Notes under the pieces: model-generated | What the model was told of the DNA's origin: nothing | Database searches by the model: none | What the model saw: only the letters and a program-made list of their open reading frames with translations | Assembly (NCBI GenBank): GCA_028293565.1 | Contig: JAQGON010000125.1 | Location: forward strand, 1 to 36,493 | Length of the DNA: 36,493 bases | Direction: 5' to 3' | DNA from: Verrucomicrobiota bacterium | GTDB taxonomy: Bacteria; Verrucomicrobiota; Verrucomicrobiia; Opitutales; Opitutaceae | Part shown: piece by piece, positions 17,841 through 25,475 of the stretch | How positions within the stretch are numbered: the stretch's first letter is position 1 | Layout: each line of letters starts with the position of its first letter | Translations under genes and position numbers: made by a program

Positions 17841-18719
17841 CTAAGCCGCGAGTCCGGCCGCAAGCGCGAGGGCGGCCTTGGCGCGGTTCATGATGTACAC
17901 GTGATACCCGGGGGCGCCGTGCGCGAGCAGGTCGCGGATCTGTTCCAGCGACCAATTGACCCCGATGATCTCGGTGATCTCGGCATTGTCGCCCGCGGCT
18001 TCGAGCTGGCGCGTGAGCTTGGGCGGGAGCGATGCCCCGCACATCGTGGTGAAGCGCTGGATCTGTTTCAGCGAGAGCACCGGCATGATCCCCGGGACGA
18101 TCGGGATCGAGATGCCGGCAGCGCGGCAGCGGTCCACGAAGCGATAGAACACAGCATTGTCGAAAAAGAGCTGGGTCGTGATGAACGCCGCGCCGGCGTC
18201 CACCTTGTGCTTCAGGTTCGCGAGATCCGTGTCGGCATCGGGAGCCTCGGGGTGTTTTTCCGGATAGCCGCCGACCCCGAGGCAAAAATCGGCGTGACAG
18301 GACTTGAGCAGCGCAACCAGGTCGCTCGCATACCGGAGTCCGTCGCCGTAAGGCGTGAACGTCTTCTCCCCCTTCGGCGGGTCGCCCCGCAGCGTCATGA
18401 TGTTCCGGAAACCGCCGCCGTGGATCCGGTCGGCGATGGCGGACAGGTCCGCGCGCGAATGCCCGACGCAGGTCAGGTGGGGCATGACGGTGAATTGAAA
18501 ATCGCGGCGCAGGATGTCGCTGACCTGCGCGGTGCGTTCGCGGGTGCTTCCGCCCGCGCCGTAGGTGACGGACACGAAATCCGGCTGCATGCGCTGCAGC
18601 GCGGCGGCGGTCGCGCGGAGGGATTCCACGCCGGCATCGTCCTTGGGCGGAAAGAATTCCAGCGATCGCAGCGGACGCGATTGCTTGAACAGTTCCGCGA
18701 TGGACCGGTCGGGTAACAT
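17841..18719 (-). CDS. metF: Methylenetetrahydrofolate reductase
   Basis: This 292-residue flavoenzyme reduces 5,10-methylene- to 5-methyl-tetrahydrofolate for methionine synthesis. It shows the N-terminal LEFFPPKDDAG (catalytic Glu), VTYGAGGSTRERT, HLTCVGHSRADL, LRGDPPKG and 'FFDNAVFYRFVDRCRAAGI' blocks in the expected order. Length is normal. I use the ATG at 18719; the in-frame TTG three codons upstream lies inside the palindrome. No Shine-Dalgarno is visible and the promoter is so close that the mRNA may be leaderless. A strong palindrome covers the promoter. Confidence 0.95.
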   Translation of the reverse strand: MLPDRSIAELFKQSRPLRSLEFFPPKDDAGVESLRATAAALQRMQPDFVSVTYGAGGSTRERTAQVSDILRRDFQFTVMPHLTCVGHSRADLSAIADRIHGGGFRNIMTLRGDPPKGEKTFTPYGDGLRYASDLVALLKSCHADFCLGVGGYPEKHPEAPDADTDLANLKHKVDAGAAFITTQLFFDNAVFYRFVDRCRAAGISIPIVPGIMPVLSLKQIQRFTTMCGASLPPKLTRQLEAAGDNAEITEIIGVNWSLEQIRDLLAHGAPGYHVYIMNRAKAALALAAGLAA

Positions 18720-18756
18720 ACGTATCAACGCATAACTAAACGTTGATACGTGTAAA
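18720..18756 (-). promoter_or_regulatory. metF promoter with 11-bp inverted-repeat operator
   Basis: ACGTATCAACG (18720-18730) and its exact inverse CGTTGATACGT (18741-18751) are separated by ten bases. Read on the minus strand, a -35-like TTTACA (18751-18756) and a weak -10-like TATGCG (18729-18734) are 16 bases apart, so the palindrome lies right across the promoter. Its downstream arm ends against the metF start codon. ATCAA/TTGAT half-sites are typical of ArsR-type winged-helix operators, some of which control methionine-cycle genes in response to S-adenosyl compounds. Operator function is inferred; the repeat itself is directly seen. Confidence 0.7.
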
Positions 18757-18785
18757 GGGCAGAAAGGCGGCGAACGGTGGCCGGT

Positions 18786-20648
18786 TCAGTGATGGGCCAG
18801 CAGCGGCGCGCTCACATCGAAGATCACATATCCGTCCGACTGCCAGATGCGCCTGATGGAAAAATTCGGCGCGACCCAGCCGGCCCGCCGCGACAGCAAT
18901 TCGAGCTGCTGGGGCGAGCGGGTCATCACGACGTACCGCAGTCCGGATTCGCGCCAGTGGCGCGCGATCTGGCTTGGTGAAGCGGCGCGGTCGAAGAGCC
19001 AGTCCACTCCCGGGCTCCACATCGGAACCGCCGTGATGCCGGAAGGCGCGAGGGCGCGGGGGAGGCTGACGCATTCCGTGAGAATGCGGTCGTGGTCCGG
19101 CTGCCGGAGGAGAAACTGCCCGACCTGCGCATCGGCGCGCCGGCGCTCCTCGACGAACCGCCCGCCGGCGCCGGCCCATTCGCGGACCGGGAGATGATAG
19201 GCATTGTGGGGAAAGGTCAGGGTCAGGGGCAGCGTCGCGAGAAAAACCAGGAGGACGGCCGCATTCCAGCACCGCCGCGCCCAGGGACGAAGGGAGTCGG
19301 AGGCCAGTGCGATTCCGCCGAACACCATTCCAAGGGCGAAGGCGGGCGCGAGCACGCGCATTGAATAGAACAACCCGCCGCCAGTGTACGCCAGCGAAGC
19401 GTACCAGATGCAGCCGATCGCGAGGATCGCGGCGCCGCACCAGATTGCCGGCGGATTCCGGCGGATCGCGCGCAGGCCGATCACGCACCAGCAGAGCAGC
19501 GCCGCCGGAGCGCCGAGGACGAAATACCGCAGCAGTTGTCTCCATCCCTCGCTGGTCGCGAGCAGCCCCTCCGAGCCGGCGGAAATGCTCCGGGCCCATT
19601 CGACGAACAGGGGATTGGTCGGGAAGAGGGTTCCGACGCCGAGGCTGTAGAAGGGGTTTCCCGCCATCAGCCAAACGCGCAGCGGCCAGAGCAGGGAAGG
19701 CGCCAGGCTCCAGCCGGCGAAGGTCAGGATCGCGCGCGGTCGGGCGCGCATCAGCGCGAGCACGAGGATTCCCAGCAGCGGAAACACCAGGCCGTATTCG
19801 CGGGCGCCGGCGCCGACGAAGGCGGCGAGCGCCGCGAAGGCCAGCCAGCCGCGCGCGGCGTTCTCCTTCCAGCGGACGAGCCCGTGGAGCAGTCCGGCCA
19901 GCGCGAGGGCGGTCAGTCCCGTTTCCTGTCCCATGATGGCTGCCCAGTTCAGCAGCGGCGCGGCGCACGCGAGGATCAGCGCGCGGCGGGCGGCCCGGAG
20001 GCCGCCCCAGTTGAACGCGAGCCGCCAGAGGAGATCGTGCAGGGCGAGGAGCTGGAGCAGCACACCGGGCGACGTCCAGAGCTCGCGAAGATCGCCGCCG
20101 CACAGATAGCCCCAGGCATGGAGCGTGGCCACGCCCGGGGGAATACTCTCGACCCAGAAATAATTCGCGAAGTCCCCGGCGACGATCGGCGGATAAAAAT
20201 CCAGCGAGCCCAGCCGCACCATCTGTTCCGCGAGCCAGCTCCAGCGGAAGTCGATATCGCCGCCGTTGAGGGGCTGCGTCGCCAGCCGCCAGACGATGAC
20301 CGCCCAGAACGCCACGTAGAGAGGAGTCCACGGGCCGAGCTTCGTGAGGAAGGAAAAGAAACCCGGGTGCGGCTCGTCGGGCTTTGCCGGGGTGAAGCGG
20401 CGGGCCCCAGCGACGCAGGCGAAGCTGACGATTCCCAGCGAAGCGGCGAGGGTCGCGAGCGTGATGGGCAGGTGGGCAAGCGTCAGGATCAGAACGCTCC
20501 CGTAGAGAGCGGCGGCGGACCCGATCACGCAGCCGGCCAGAAAGCGCGGGAGGTCCAGCGCGCGAAGGATCAGCGCGCCCGGCAGGAGCAGTCCGGCGCC
20601 GAGGAGCGCCAGCCGGCCGAGGTTTAAGACGAACTCCGCTGCGCCCAT
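18786..20648 (-). CDS. Multi-pass membrane protein, GT-C glycosyltransferase-like
   Basis: This 620-residue protein has about ten to twelve hydrophobic segments, starting with an N-terminal one (LALLGAGLLLPGALIL), and ends in a soluble C-terminal region of about 150 residues. A loop after the early membrane segments carries acidic residues in NGGDIDFRWSW and a WVESIPPG motif, and 'GAREYGLVFPLLG' follows. This is how polyprenyl-phosphate-sugar-dependent GT-C transferases (PMT/ArnT-like) look: the acidic first loop is catalytic. The sugar and acceptor are unknown. It lies downstream of rlmN with a 199-base gap and upstream of metF. Function in envelope glycosylation is inferred. Confidence 0.65.
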   Translation of the reverse strand: MGAAEFVLNLGRLALLGAGLLLPGALILRALDLPRFLAGCVIGSAAALYGSVLILTLAHLPITLATLAASLGIVSFACVAGARRFTPAKPDEPHPGFFSFLTKLGPWTPLYVAFWAVIVWRLATQPLNGGDIDFRWSWLAEQMVRLGSLDFYPPIVAGDFANYFWVESIPPGVATLHAWGYLCGGDLRELWTSPGVLLQLLALHDLLWRLAFNWGGLRAARRALILACAAPLLNWAAIMGQETGLTALALAGLLHGLVRWKENAARGWLAFAALAAFVGAGAREYGLVFPLLGILVLALMRARPRAILTFAGWSLAPSLLWPLRVWLMAGNPFYSLGVGTLFPTNPLFVEWARSISAGSEGLLATSEGWRQLLRYFVLGAPAALLCWCVIGLRAIRRNPPAIWCGAAILAIGCIWYASLAYTGGGLFYSMRVLAPAFALGMVFGGIALASDSLRPWARRCWNAAVLLVFLATLPLTLTFPHNAYHLPVREWAGAGGRFVEERRRADAQVGQFLLRQPDHDRILTECVSLPRALAPSGITAVPMWSPGVDWLFDRAASPSQIARHWRESGLRYVVMTRSPQQLELLSRRAGWVAPNFSIRRIWQSDGYVIFDVSAPLLAHH

Positions 20649-20661
20649 GAAGGCGATGGTC

Positions 20662-20695
20662 GCGAACGGCCCGGCGGGTTGGCAACGCCGTTCGC
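20662..20695. other. Perfect 9-bp inverted repeat downstream of rlmN
   Basis: GCGAACGGC (20662-20670) and GCCGTTCGC (20687-20695) form a 9-bp stem with a 16-base loop in the otherwise featureless gap between the GT-C-like gene and rlmN. In the minus-strand transcript it lies about 150 bases past the rlmN stop and just before the next start. There is no U-tract. It may be a 3'-end hairpin or an operator. Confidence 0.35.
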
Positions 20696-20847
20696 CTTGG
20701 CCGGCGACTCTTCAGATCCGCTGCGCCGATCGGACTCGGACGCGGAGAGCACCATGATTCGACCCGAGGCCGCCGAGGCCAAGCCCGAATCTTTCGCCGG
20801 GTCTTCCGCGCAGCCTCCGCGTGCGCTGTGTCCGGGGATCAGCGCTG

Positions 20848-21963
20848 CTACGGGGCGGCGAGTTCGCGGTCTTTTTCGGTTTTGAGGCGAAGCTGTCCGC
20901 AGGCGGCGTCGATGTCGTGGCCTTTTTCGCGCCGCAGGGTGACGGAGATCCGGGCGGCGCGGAGGATGTCGGCGAAACGATCCTGGCGCGTGAGACTCGG
21001 ACGCTTCCAGGGCAGGCCCTCGACCGTGTTATAGGGAATCAGGTTCACGTGCGCGTGCAGGTCGAGGGCTATGTCGCGTAGCAGGCGCGCCTGCTCGAGG
21101 GAGTCGTTCACGTTTTCGATCAGGATGAACTCGAGCGTGATCATCCGCCCGTGTTTCTCGGAAAAGAGTTTCGCGGCGGGAAGCAGCTTGGCGAGAGGGT
21201 AGGCCCGGTTGATCGGCATGATCTGCTCGCGGACGGCGTCGGTCGCGCCGTGCAGCGAGATCGCAAGCCGGAACCCGAGCGGCTCCTCGGCGAGCTTCAG
21301 GATCTTCGGCACGACGCCGCTGGTGGAAATGGTGATCCGGCGCGCGCCGAAGCCGAGGCCCCAGTCGGCGTTCACGATCGTCAGCGCGCGGATCAGCGCG
21401 TCGTAATTCGCGAGCGGCTCGCCCATGCCCATCACCACGATGTTGTCGAAGGAGGCGATCTCGGTGTGCGCGCGGGGCGTGCGGGCATCCTCGCTCCGGC
21501 AGACGTGGAGGAGCTGGGCGACAATCTCGCCGGCGGAAAGATCGCGTTTCAGGCCGGCGAGGCCGCTCGCGCAGAACACGCAGCCCATCGCGCAGCCGAC
21601 CTGGGTGGAGATGCAGATCGTCTTGCGCGAGTGGTCAATCCCGACGCCGTCCTGCGGCGCGCGGATGATCACCGTCTCGATCAGCGACCGGTCGCGCAGT
21701 TCGAGCAGGAGCTTGTCGGTCACATCCTCCGAATGCTTGTTGAGCACGAGCTCCGCCGGCATGAAATCGAACGTCCCGGCGAGCCAGGTGCGCAGCGGCT
21801 TCGAGAGGTTCGTCATCTCGTCCCACGACGTGACGCGTTTCTTGTACACCCATTCGAGAATCTGCCTCGCCCGGAACGCCGGCTCGCCCTGCTCCTGCAG
21901 CCGCGCCGCGAGCGACTCGAGGGTCTCTCCGGTGAGGGCGGGTTTTTCGGGCGAAAACTTCAT
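20848..21963 (-). CDS. rlmN: 23S rRNA (adenine2503-C2)-methyltransferase RlmN
   Basis: This 371-residue radical-SAM enzyme methylates A2503 of 23S rRNA and usually A37 of some tRNAs. The iron-sulphur cluster cysteines are in CAMGCVFC (Cys124, Cys128, Cys131). The C-terminal methyl-carrying Cys355 is in DIDAACGQLR. GMGEPLANYDAL, RITISTSGVVPKI and LAISLHGATD are signature blocks. It follows leuA by nine bases on the same strand, so the two are probably co-transcribed, although their functions are unrelated. Confidence 0.96.
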   Translation of the reverse strand: MKFSPEKPALTGETLESLAARLQEQGEPAFRARQILEWVYKKRVTSWDEMTNLSKPLRTWLAGTFDFMPAELVLNKHSEDVTDKLLLELRDRSLIETVIIRAPQDGVGIDHSRKTICISTQVGCAMGCVFCASGLAGLKRDLSAGEIVAQLLHVCRSEDARTPRAHTEIASFDNIVVMGMGEPLANYDALIRALTIVNADWGLGFGARRITISTSGVVPKILKLAEEPLGFRLAISLHGATDAVREQIMPINRAYPLAKLLPAAKLFSEKHGRMITLEFILIENVNDSLEQARLLRDIALDLHAHVNLIPYNTVEGLPWKRPSLTRQDRFADILRAARISVTLRREKGHDIDAACGQLRLKTEKDRELAAP

Positions 21964-21972
21964 CTCAGGCGG

Positions 21973-23637
21973 TCACCGGGCGAGGGCGCGGTTCAACGCG
22001 CTGACCACGGCCTTGATCGAGGCGAGCTCGATGTTGGTGTCGATGCCGGCGCCGAAAAGGACGAGGCCGCGCGCGGTCTTGATCTGGATGTAGGACACCG
22101 CCCGCGCTTCGGCGCCCTGGCCGAGCGAGTGTTCGGCATAGGAGAGGACCGCAAACTTTGGCAGCGTCGTCGACCCCAGGGCGCGGACGAAGGCGTCGAT
22201 CGGGCCGTTGCCTTGGGCCACCAGCTGGTGGAGGCGACCGTCGAGAACGACCGACGCCTCGCAGGTCACCTCGCTGTCGCGTTCGGTGGTCTTGAAATGC
22301 TGGAGCGTCAGCGGGCTGGTCCGCTCGAGATACTCCTGCTGGAATACGGCGTAGATCTGCTCGGAGGTGAGCTCGGTGCCCTTGGCGTCGGCGACATCGT
22401 TGATGATGCGGCCGATTTCCTTGTGCATGAGCTTGGGCAGCGTGAGGCCGTGGCTGTTCTCGAGGATGTACGCCACGCCGCCCTTGCCGGACTGGCTGTT
22501 GATGCGGATGATCGCCTTGTAACTCCGGCCGATGTCGGCGGGATCGATCGGAATGTAGAGGACGTCCCACGGCCGGCCTTCCTTCTGGTGCGGCCAGGAT
22601 TTCTTGATGGCGTCCTGGTGCGACCCGCTGAAGGCGGTGAACACGAGCTCGCCGGCGTACGGCTGGCGCACCGGGACCTCGAGCTTGGTGCAGCGCTCGT
22701 AGACCTCGCGGATCCCGTTGATGTCGCTGAGGTCGAGGCCGGGATGGATCCCGTGCGTGTAGAGGTTCAGGGCGACGGTGACGAGATCGAGGTTCCCGGT
22801 GCGCTCGCCGTTGCCGAAGAGCGTGCCTTCGACGCGATCCGCGCCGGCGAGGAGGGCGAGCTCGGTGGCGGCGACGCCGGTCCCGCGGTCGTTGTGGGTG
22901 TGCAGCGACACGACGGTGCGGTCGCGGCGCGTGAGATGACGGCACATCCACTCGATCTGGTCGGCGTGGACGTTGGGCGTGGCGTACTCGACGGTGGCGG
23001 GGAGGTTGAGGATGATTTTGTTTTCCGCCGTGGGCGACCAGACGTCCGAGACGGCCTCGCAAATCTCGAGGGAGAACTCGAGCTCGGTGCTCGTGAAGCT
23101 TTCGGGCGAATACTCCAGCTGGAGCCGGGTTCCGGCGTCGACGAGCGGCGCCATCGATTTCCGGAGGAAACCGACGGCATCGGTGGCGATCCGCACGATG
23201 TCCGCGCGCGTGGCGTTGAACACGTACTCGCGCTGTTTCGGCGACGTGGAGTTGTAGAGGTGAAAGATCGCGTGCCGCGCGCCGCGCAGCGCCTCGAGGG
23301 AGCGCGTGATCAGGTCTTCGCGGCACTGGCAGAGCACCTGGATCGCGACGCCGGCGGGGATGCGGTTTTCGTCGATCAGCCGCCGGCAGAAATCGAACTC
23401 GATCTGGGAGGCGGAAGGGAAGCCGATCTCGATCTCCTTGAAGCCGACCTTCACGAGGAGGTCGAAGTACTCCAGTTTTTCGTCCACGCTCATCGGCTGG
23501 GCGAGGGCCTGGTTGCCGTCGCGGAGATCGACGGAGCACCAGAGAGGGGCATGCGTCAGCGTCCGGTCCGGCCACTGTCGGCCGGGGAGGTTGACGGAAG
23601 GGAAAGGGCGGTATTTCGAGACGGGAGCAGGTTGCAT
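21973..23637 (-). CDS. leuA: 2-isopropylmalate synthase (class II)
   Basis: This 554-residue enzyme makes 2-isopropylmalate from acetyl-CoA and 2-oxoisovalerate, the committed step of leucine synthesis. The metal and catalytic motif SVDLRDGNQAL (Arg39, Asp40) is near the N-terminus, and SLHTHNDRGTGVAA and LFGNGERTGNLDLVT follow in the TIM barrel. A C-terminal LeuA regulatory domain (about residues 420-554) closes the protein, where leucine would bind for feedback inhibition. Length and motifs are those of the class II enzymes of actinobacteria. Start is ATG 23637. The leader contains a leucine-rich peptide and hairpin. Confidence 0.96.
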   Translation of the reverse strand: MQPAPVSKYRPFPSVNLPGRQWPDRTLTHAPLWCSVDLRDGNQALAQPMSVDEKLEYFDLLVKVGFKEIEIGFPSASQIEFDFCRRLIDENRIPAGVAIQVLCQCREDLITRSLEALRGARHAIFHLYNSTSPKQREYVFNATRADIVRIATDAVGFLRKSMAPLVDAGTRLQLEYSPESFTSTELEFSLEICEAVSDVWSPTAENKIILNLPATVEYATPNVHADQIEWMCRHLTRRDRTVVSLHTHNDRGTGVAATELALLAGADRVEGTLFGNGERTGNLDLVTVALNLYTHGIHPGLDLSDINGIREVYERCTKLEVPVRQPYAGELVFTAFSGSHQDAIKKSWPHQKEGRPWDVLYIPIDPADIGRSYKAIIRINSQSGKGGVAYILENSHGLTLPKLMHKEIGRIINDVADAKGTELTSEQIYAVFQQEYLERTSPLTLQHFKTTERDSEVTCEASVVLDGRLHQLVAQGNGPIDAFVRALGSTTLPKFAVLSYAEHSLGQGAEARAVSYIQIKTARGLVLFGAGIDTNIELASIKAVVSALNRALAR

Positions 23638-23717
23638 GGCGGCGAAACGGGCGGAAAAGGTGAGGGGAGGGAACCGGAGACGCCATCCCGGAGACGGCGG
23701 CAAATCCAACAGACCAA

Positions 23718-23757
23718 CGCACGACCGGCCGCTACGCGGCGATTCAGAGATCGTGCG
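23718..23757 (-). promoter_or_regulatory. Attenuator-like hairpin in the leuA leader
   Basis: In the leader of leuA, CGCACGA (23718-23724 on the plus strand) pairs exactly with TCGTGCG (23751-23757), and inside this GCCGC pairs with GCGGC around a three-base loop (23728-23740). One arm overlaps the last codons of the leucine-rich leader peptide. A ribosome stalled at the leader's leucine codons would alter the folding of this element. No clear U-rich terminator follows, so the mechanism might act at translation of leuA rather than at transcription. Confidence 0.5.
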
Positions 23758-23794
23758 CGAACGTAAGTCGGAGGGCCTGCAGCAGGTTTCGCAT
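23744..23794 (-). CDS. Leucine-rich leader peptide upstream of leuA (candidate)
   Basis: A 16-codon frame on the leuA strand reads MRNLLQALRLTFAHDL and stops 106 bases before leuA. Five of its sixteen residues are leucine (codons CTG, CTG, CTC, CTT, CTC). Its end overlaps a two-part hairpin (23718-23757). Leader peptides rich in the end-product amino acid are the classical sensors of attenuation in amino-acid operons. No Shine-Dalgarno is evident before the ATG, so the translation start is not certain. I give it moderate confidence because of the composition, placement and overlap with structure. Confidence 0.5.
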   Translation of the reverse strand: MRNLLQALRLTFAHDL

Positions 23795-23915
23795 TACAGC
23801 GCGCGCAATTAGGTTGGGGCTCGGCGGAGTGTCAAGGACCGCGGCGGTCTTAACTGTAACTCCGCCTCCTCTGGGCCGTCTTGCGTGTTGTGCCTGAGTT
23901 TGCCCACATTTCCAC

Positions 23916-24506
23916 ATGTCCGAAGACGAGTCGTTCGACCTGGTCGGTTGCCTTGCGCGCGTCCGCGAACGCGATCAGGCCGCGGCCAAGGCCCTCGTCG
24001 ATCACCTTTACCCGTTGGTCATCCGGATCATTCGCGCCCATCTCCCCCGCCGGGTGGCCGAGGAGGACCTGGCGCAGGACATCTTCCTGAAAATGTTCAC
24101 CCGCCTCGAGCAATATCAGGGTGCCGTGCCGTTTCCGCACTGGGTGTCGCGCATCGCCGTGACGACCTGCATCGACCAGCTGCGCGCCCAGAAGCGCCGG
24201 CCGGAGTTCCGCTGGGCGGACCTGTCGGAGAACGAGGCGGACGTGCTCGACGCGGTGCTGACGAACGAGAACGACGTCGAGGCCGGCGACGCGCTGGCCG
24301 CGCGCGAGCTCGTCCACAAGCTCCTCGACCAGCTCAAGCCCGACGACCGCATGGTGGTCCAGCTGCTCGACCTTGAACAGAAGCCGATTGCGGAGATCAG
24401 CGGCATCACGGGCTGGAGCCAGTCGCTCGTGAAGGTGCGGGCTTTCCGCGCAAGACGGAAGTTGCAGAAGCTGTTCAAGGAACTAGAACGAAAAGAACGC
24501 CCATGA
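23916..24506 (+). CDS. ECF-type RNA polymerase sigma factor
   Basis: This 196-residue sigma-70-family protein shows region 2 (ALVDHLYPLVIRIIRAHLPR, 'AEEDLAQDIFLKMFTRLEQY', 'FPHWVSRIAVTTCIDQLRAQ' with the -10 recognition helix) and region 4 (LKPDDRMVVQLLDLEQKPIA, then 'GITGWSQSLVKVRAFRARRK'). Its stop overlaps the start of the next gene as ATGA. The following genes encode a one-pass membrane protein and a CpxP/Spy-like protein, so I infer an envelope-stress sigma factor with its own regulator. It is divergent from leuA. Confidence 0.92.
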   Translation: MSEDESFDLVGCLARVRERDQAAAKALVDHLYPLVIRIIRAHLPRRVAEEDLAQDIFLKMFTRLEQYQGAVPFPHWVSRIAVTTCIDQLRAQKRRPEFRWADLSENEADVLDAVLTNENDVEAGDALAARELVHKLLDQLKPDDRMVVQLLDLEQKPIAEISGITGWSQSLVKVRAFRARRKLQKLFKELERKERP

Positions 24507-24802
24507 ATTCACCGGATCAAAAATGGCCGCGGCTGGTGTCGGCCGCCCGCCGCGCGGAGGACGTCCGCGACGAGACGGCCCCCTACGGTTTTTCGACCCG
24601 GGTCGCCGCGCTGGCGTTTGCGCGGGAGCGGACCGGCGTGTCGCTGCTGGAGCGTTTTGCCTGGCGGGCGCTGTGCGTGGCCGGACTCCTCGCGGTGCTG
24701 AGCACGGCGGCGAATTACTCGCTGTTCAGCAGCGCGGTGGGCGAGGACGACACGCTGACCGACGACAACACCGTCTCGGCGCTCCTGGATTTTTCGAGCT
24801 AG
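24503..24802 (+). CDS. Short membrane protein, possible anti-sigma partner
   Basis: This 99-residue protein has a cytoplasmic N-terminal part of about 48 residues, one membrane segment near residues 52-72 (ALCVAGLLAVLSTAANYSLF) and an acidic C-terminus (VGEDDTLTDDNT). Its start overlaps the stop of the sigma gene, so it is translationally coupled to it. The position and topology suggest an anti-sigma factor. It lacks the H-C-C zinc motif of the common ZAS anti-sigma domain, and I see no homology to name it. The function is inferred from context only. Confidence 0.6.
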   Translation: MNSPDQKWPRLVSAARRAEDVRDETAPYGFSTRVAALAFARERTGVSLLERFAWRALCVAGLLAVLSTAANYSLFSSAVGEDDTLTDDNTVSALLDFSS

Positions 24803-24803
24803 C

Positions 24804-25217
24804 ATGGACAAGCCCTGGAAAGTCATCCTCGCGTTTCTCGGCATCTTCGCGGCGGGGATTGTCAGCGGGACGCTGCTGGGCGCGCGCTACGGCCATCAAC
24901 TTTTCCCGCGCAGCCGTTCCCCGGAGAGCCAGAATTTCAGCGCCAGGATGATGGAGCGGCTGGGTAGCGAGCTGGCGCTGACCCCTGAGCAGACCGCGCG
25001 GATTCGTCCCATCGTCGAACGCACGCAGGGTGACCTGCAGAATCTTCGCCGCGACTACATGCAGCAGGTGACGCACGTGATGGACGAGATGCATTCGCAG
25101 ATCGGGGCGATTCTCACGCCCGAGCAGCGGCAGAAACTCGAGGAGCTCCGGAAGCGCTTCCGCGAGCGCTCCGAGCGGATTCGTCGCGAGTATCGGGGAA
25201 GCGAACCCCCGAAATAA
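24804..25217 (+). CDS. Periplasmic CpxP/Spy/ZraP-like protein
   Basis: This 137-residue protein has an N-terminal membrane anchor (VILAFLGIFAAGIVSGTLLG) and a helical body. It carries two LTxxQ-type motifs, LALTPEQTARI and AILTPEQRQKLEEL, which are the hallmark of the Spy/CpxP/ZraP/CnrX sensor-chaperone group. Between them are long amphipathic helices (GDLQNLRRDYMQQVTHVMDEM). The family binds misfolded proteins or metals in the periplasm and modulates stress signalling. It follows the sigma/possible anti-sigma pair after one base, so it probably senses or relieves the envelope stress to which that sigma factor responds. Confidence 0.82.
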   Translation: MDKPWKVILAFLGIFAAGIVSGTLLGARYGHQLFPRSRSPESQNFSARMMERLGSELALTPEQTARIRPIVERTQGDLQNLRRDYMQQVTHVMDEMHSQIGAILTPEQRQKLEELRKRFRERSERIRREYRGSEPPK

Positions 25218-25255
25218 AGTTTGCGCGACCGGTGAAGGGGGGCATGGTCCGCACC

Positions 25256-25351
25256 GGCCAGGCGCCATGCATGGGCAGGCGCGTGAACTCCGCCAGGGCC
25301 GGAAGGCAGCAACGGTAACGACGTCCTACCAGTGCCGTGGAGTGCCTGGCC
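25256..25351 (+). ncRNA. ffs: Signal recognition particle RNA (small bacterial, 4.5S type)
   Basis: The terminal stem GGCCAGGC (25256-25263) pairs exactly with GCCTGGCC (25344-25351). Between them is the conserved SRP apical sequence, seen as GGGCCGGAAGGCAGCAACGG (25296-25315), with the GGAA tetraloop and the asymmetric A-rich loop that binds Ffh, followed by the matching TAACGAC...TGCCGTGGAGTG side. The size of about 96 bases fits the bacterial type without the Alu domain. A few Ts follow (CTCTTTC) as a weak terminator. It lies upstream of dnaX, an arrangement also seen in other bacteria. Confidence 0.93.
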
Positions 25352-25475
25352 ACCTCTTTCAATTCCCGCTTGGCGGAAGCCCTGCCGGCATCCGGGCGGC
25401 GCGAAACCCGCGGGAAGGAGTGAAGGGCTGAGTTTTGATTTGCGCTTTCGATTTTGGGATTTGGTCTTTGGAGAA

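Noticed and set aside
21151-23766. Long plus-strand frame opposite rlmN and leuA
   Set aside because: Both minus-strand genes are unmistakable by motif, and the plus frame has shadow composition.
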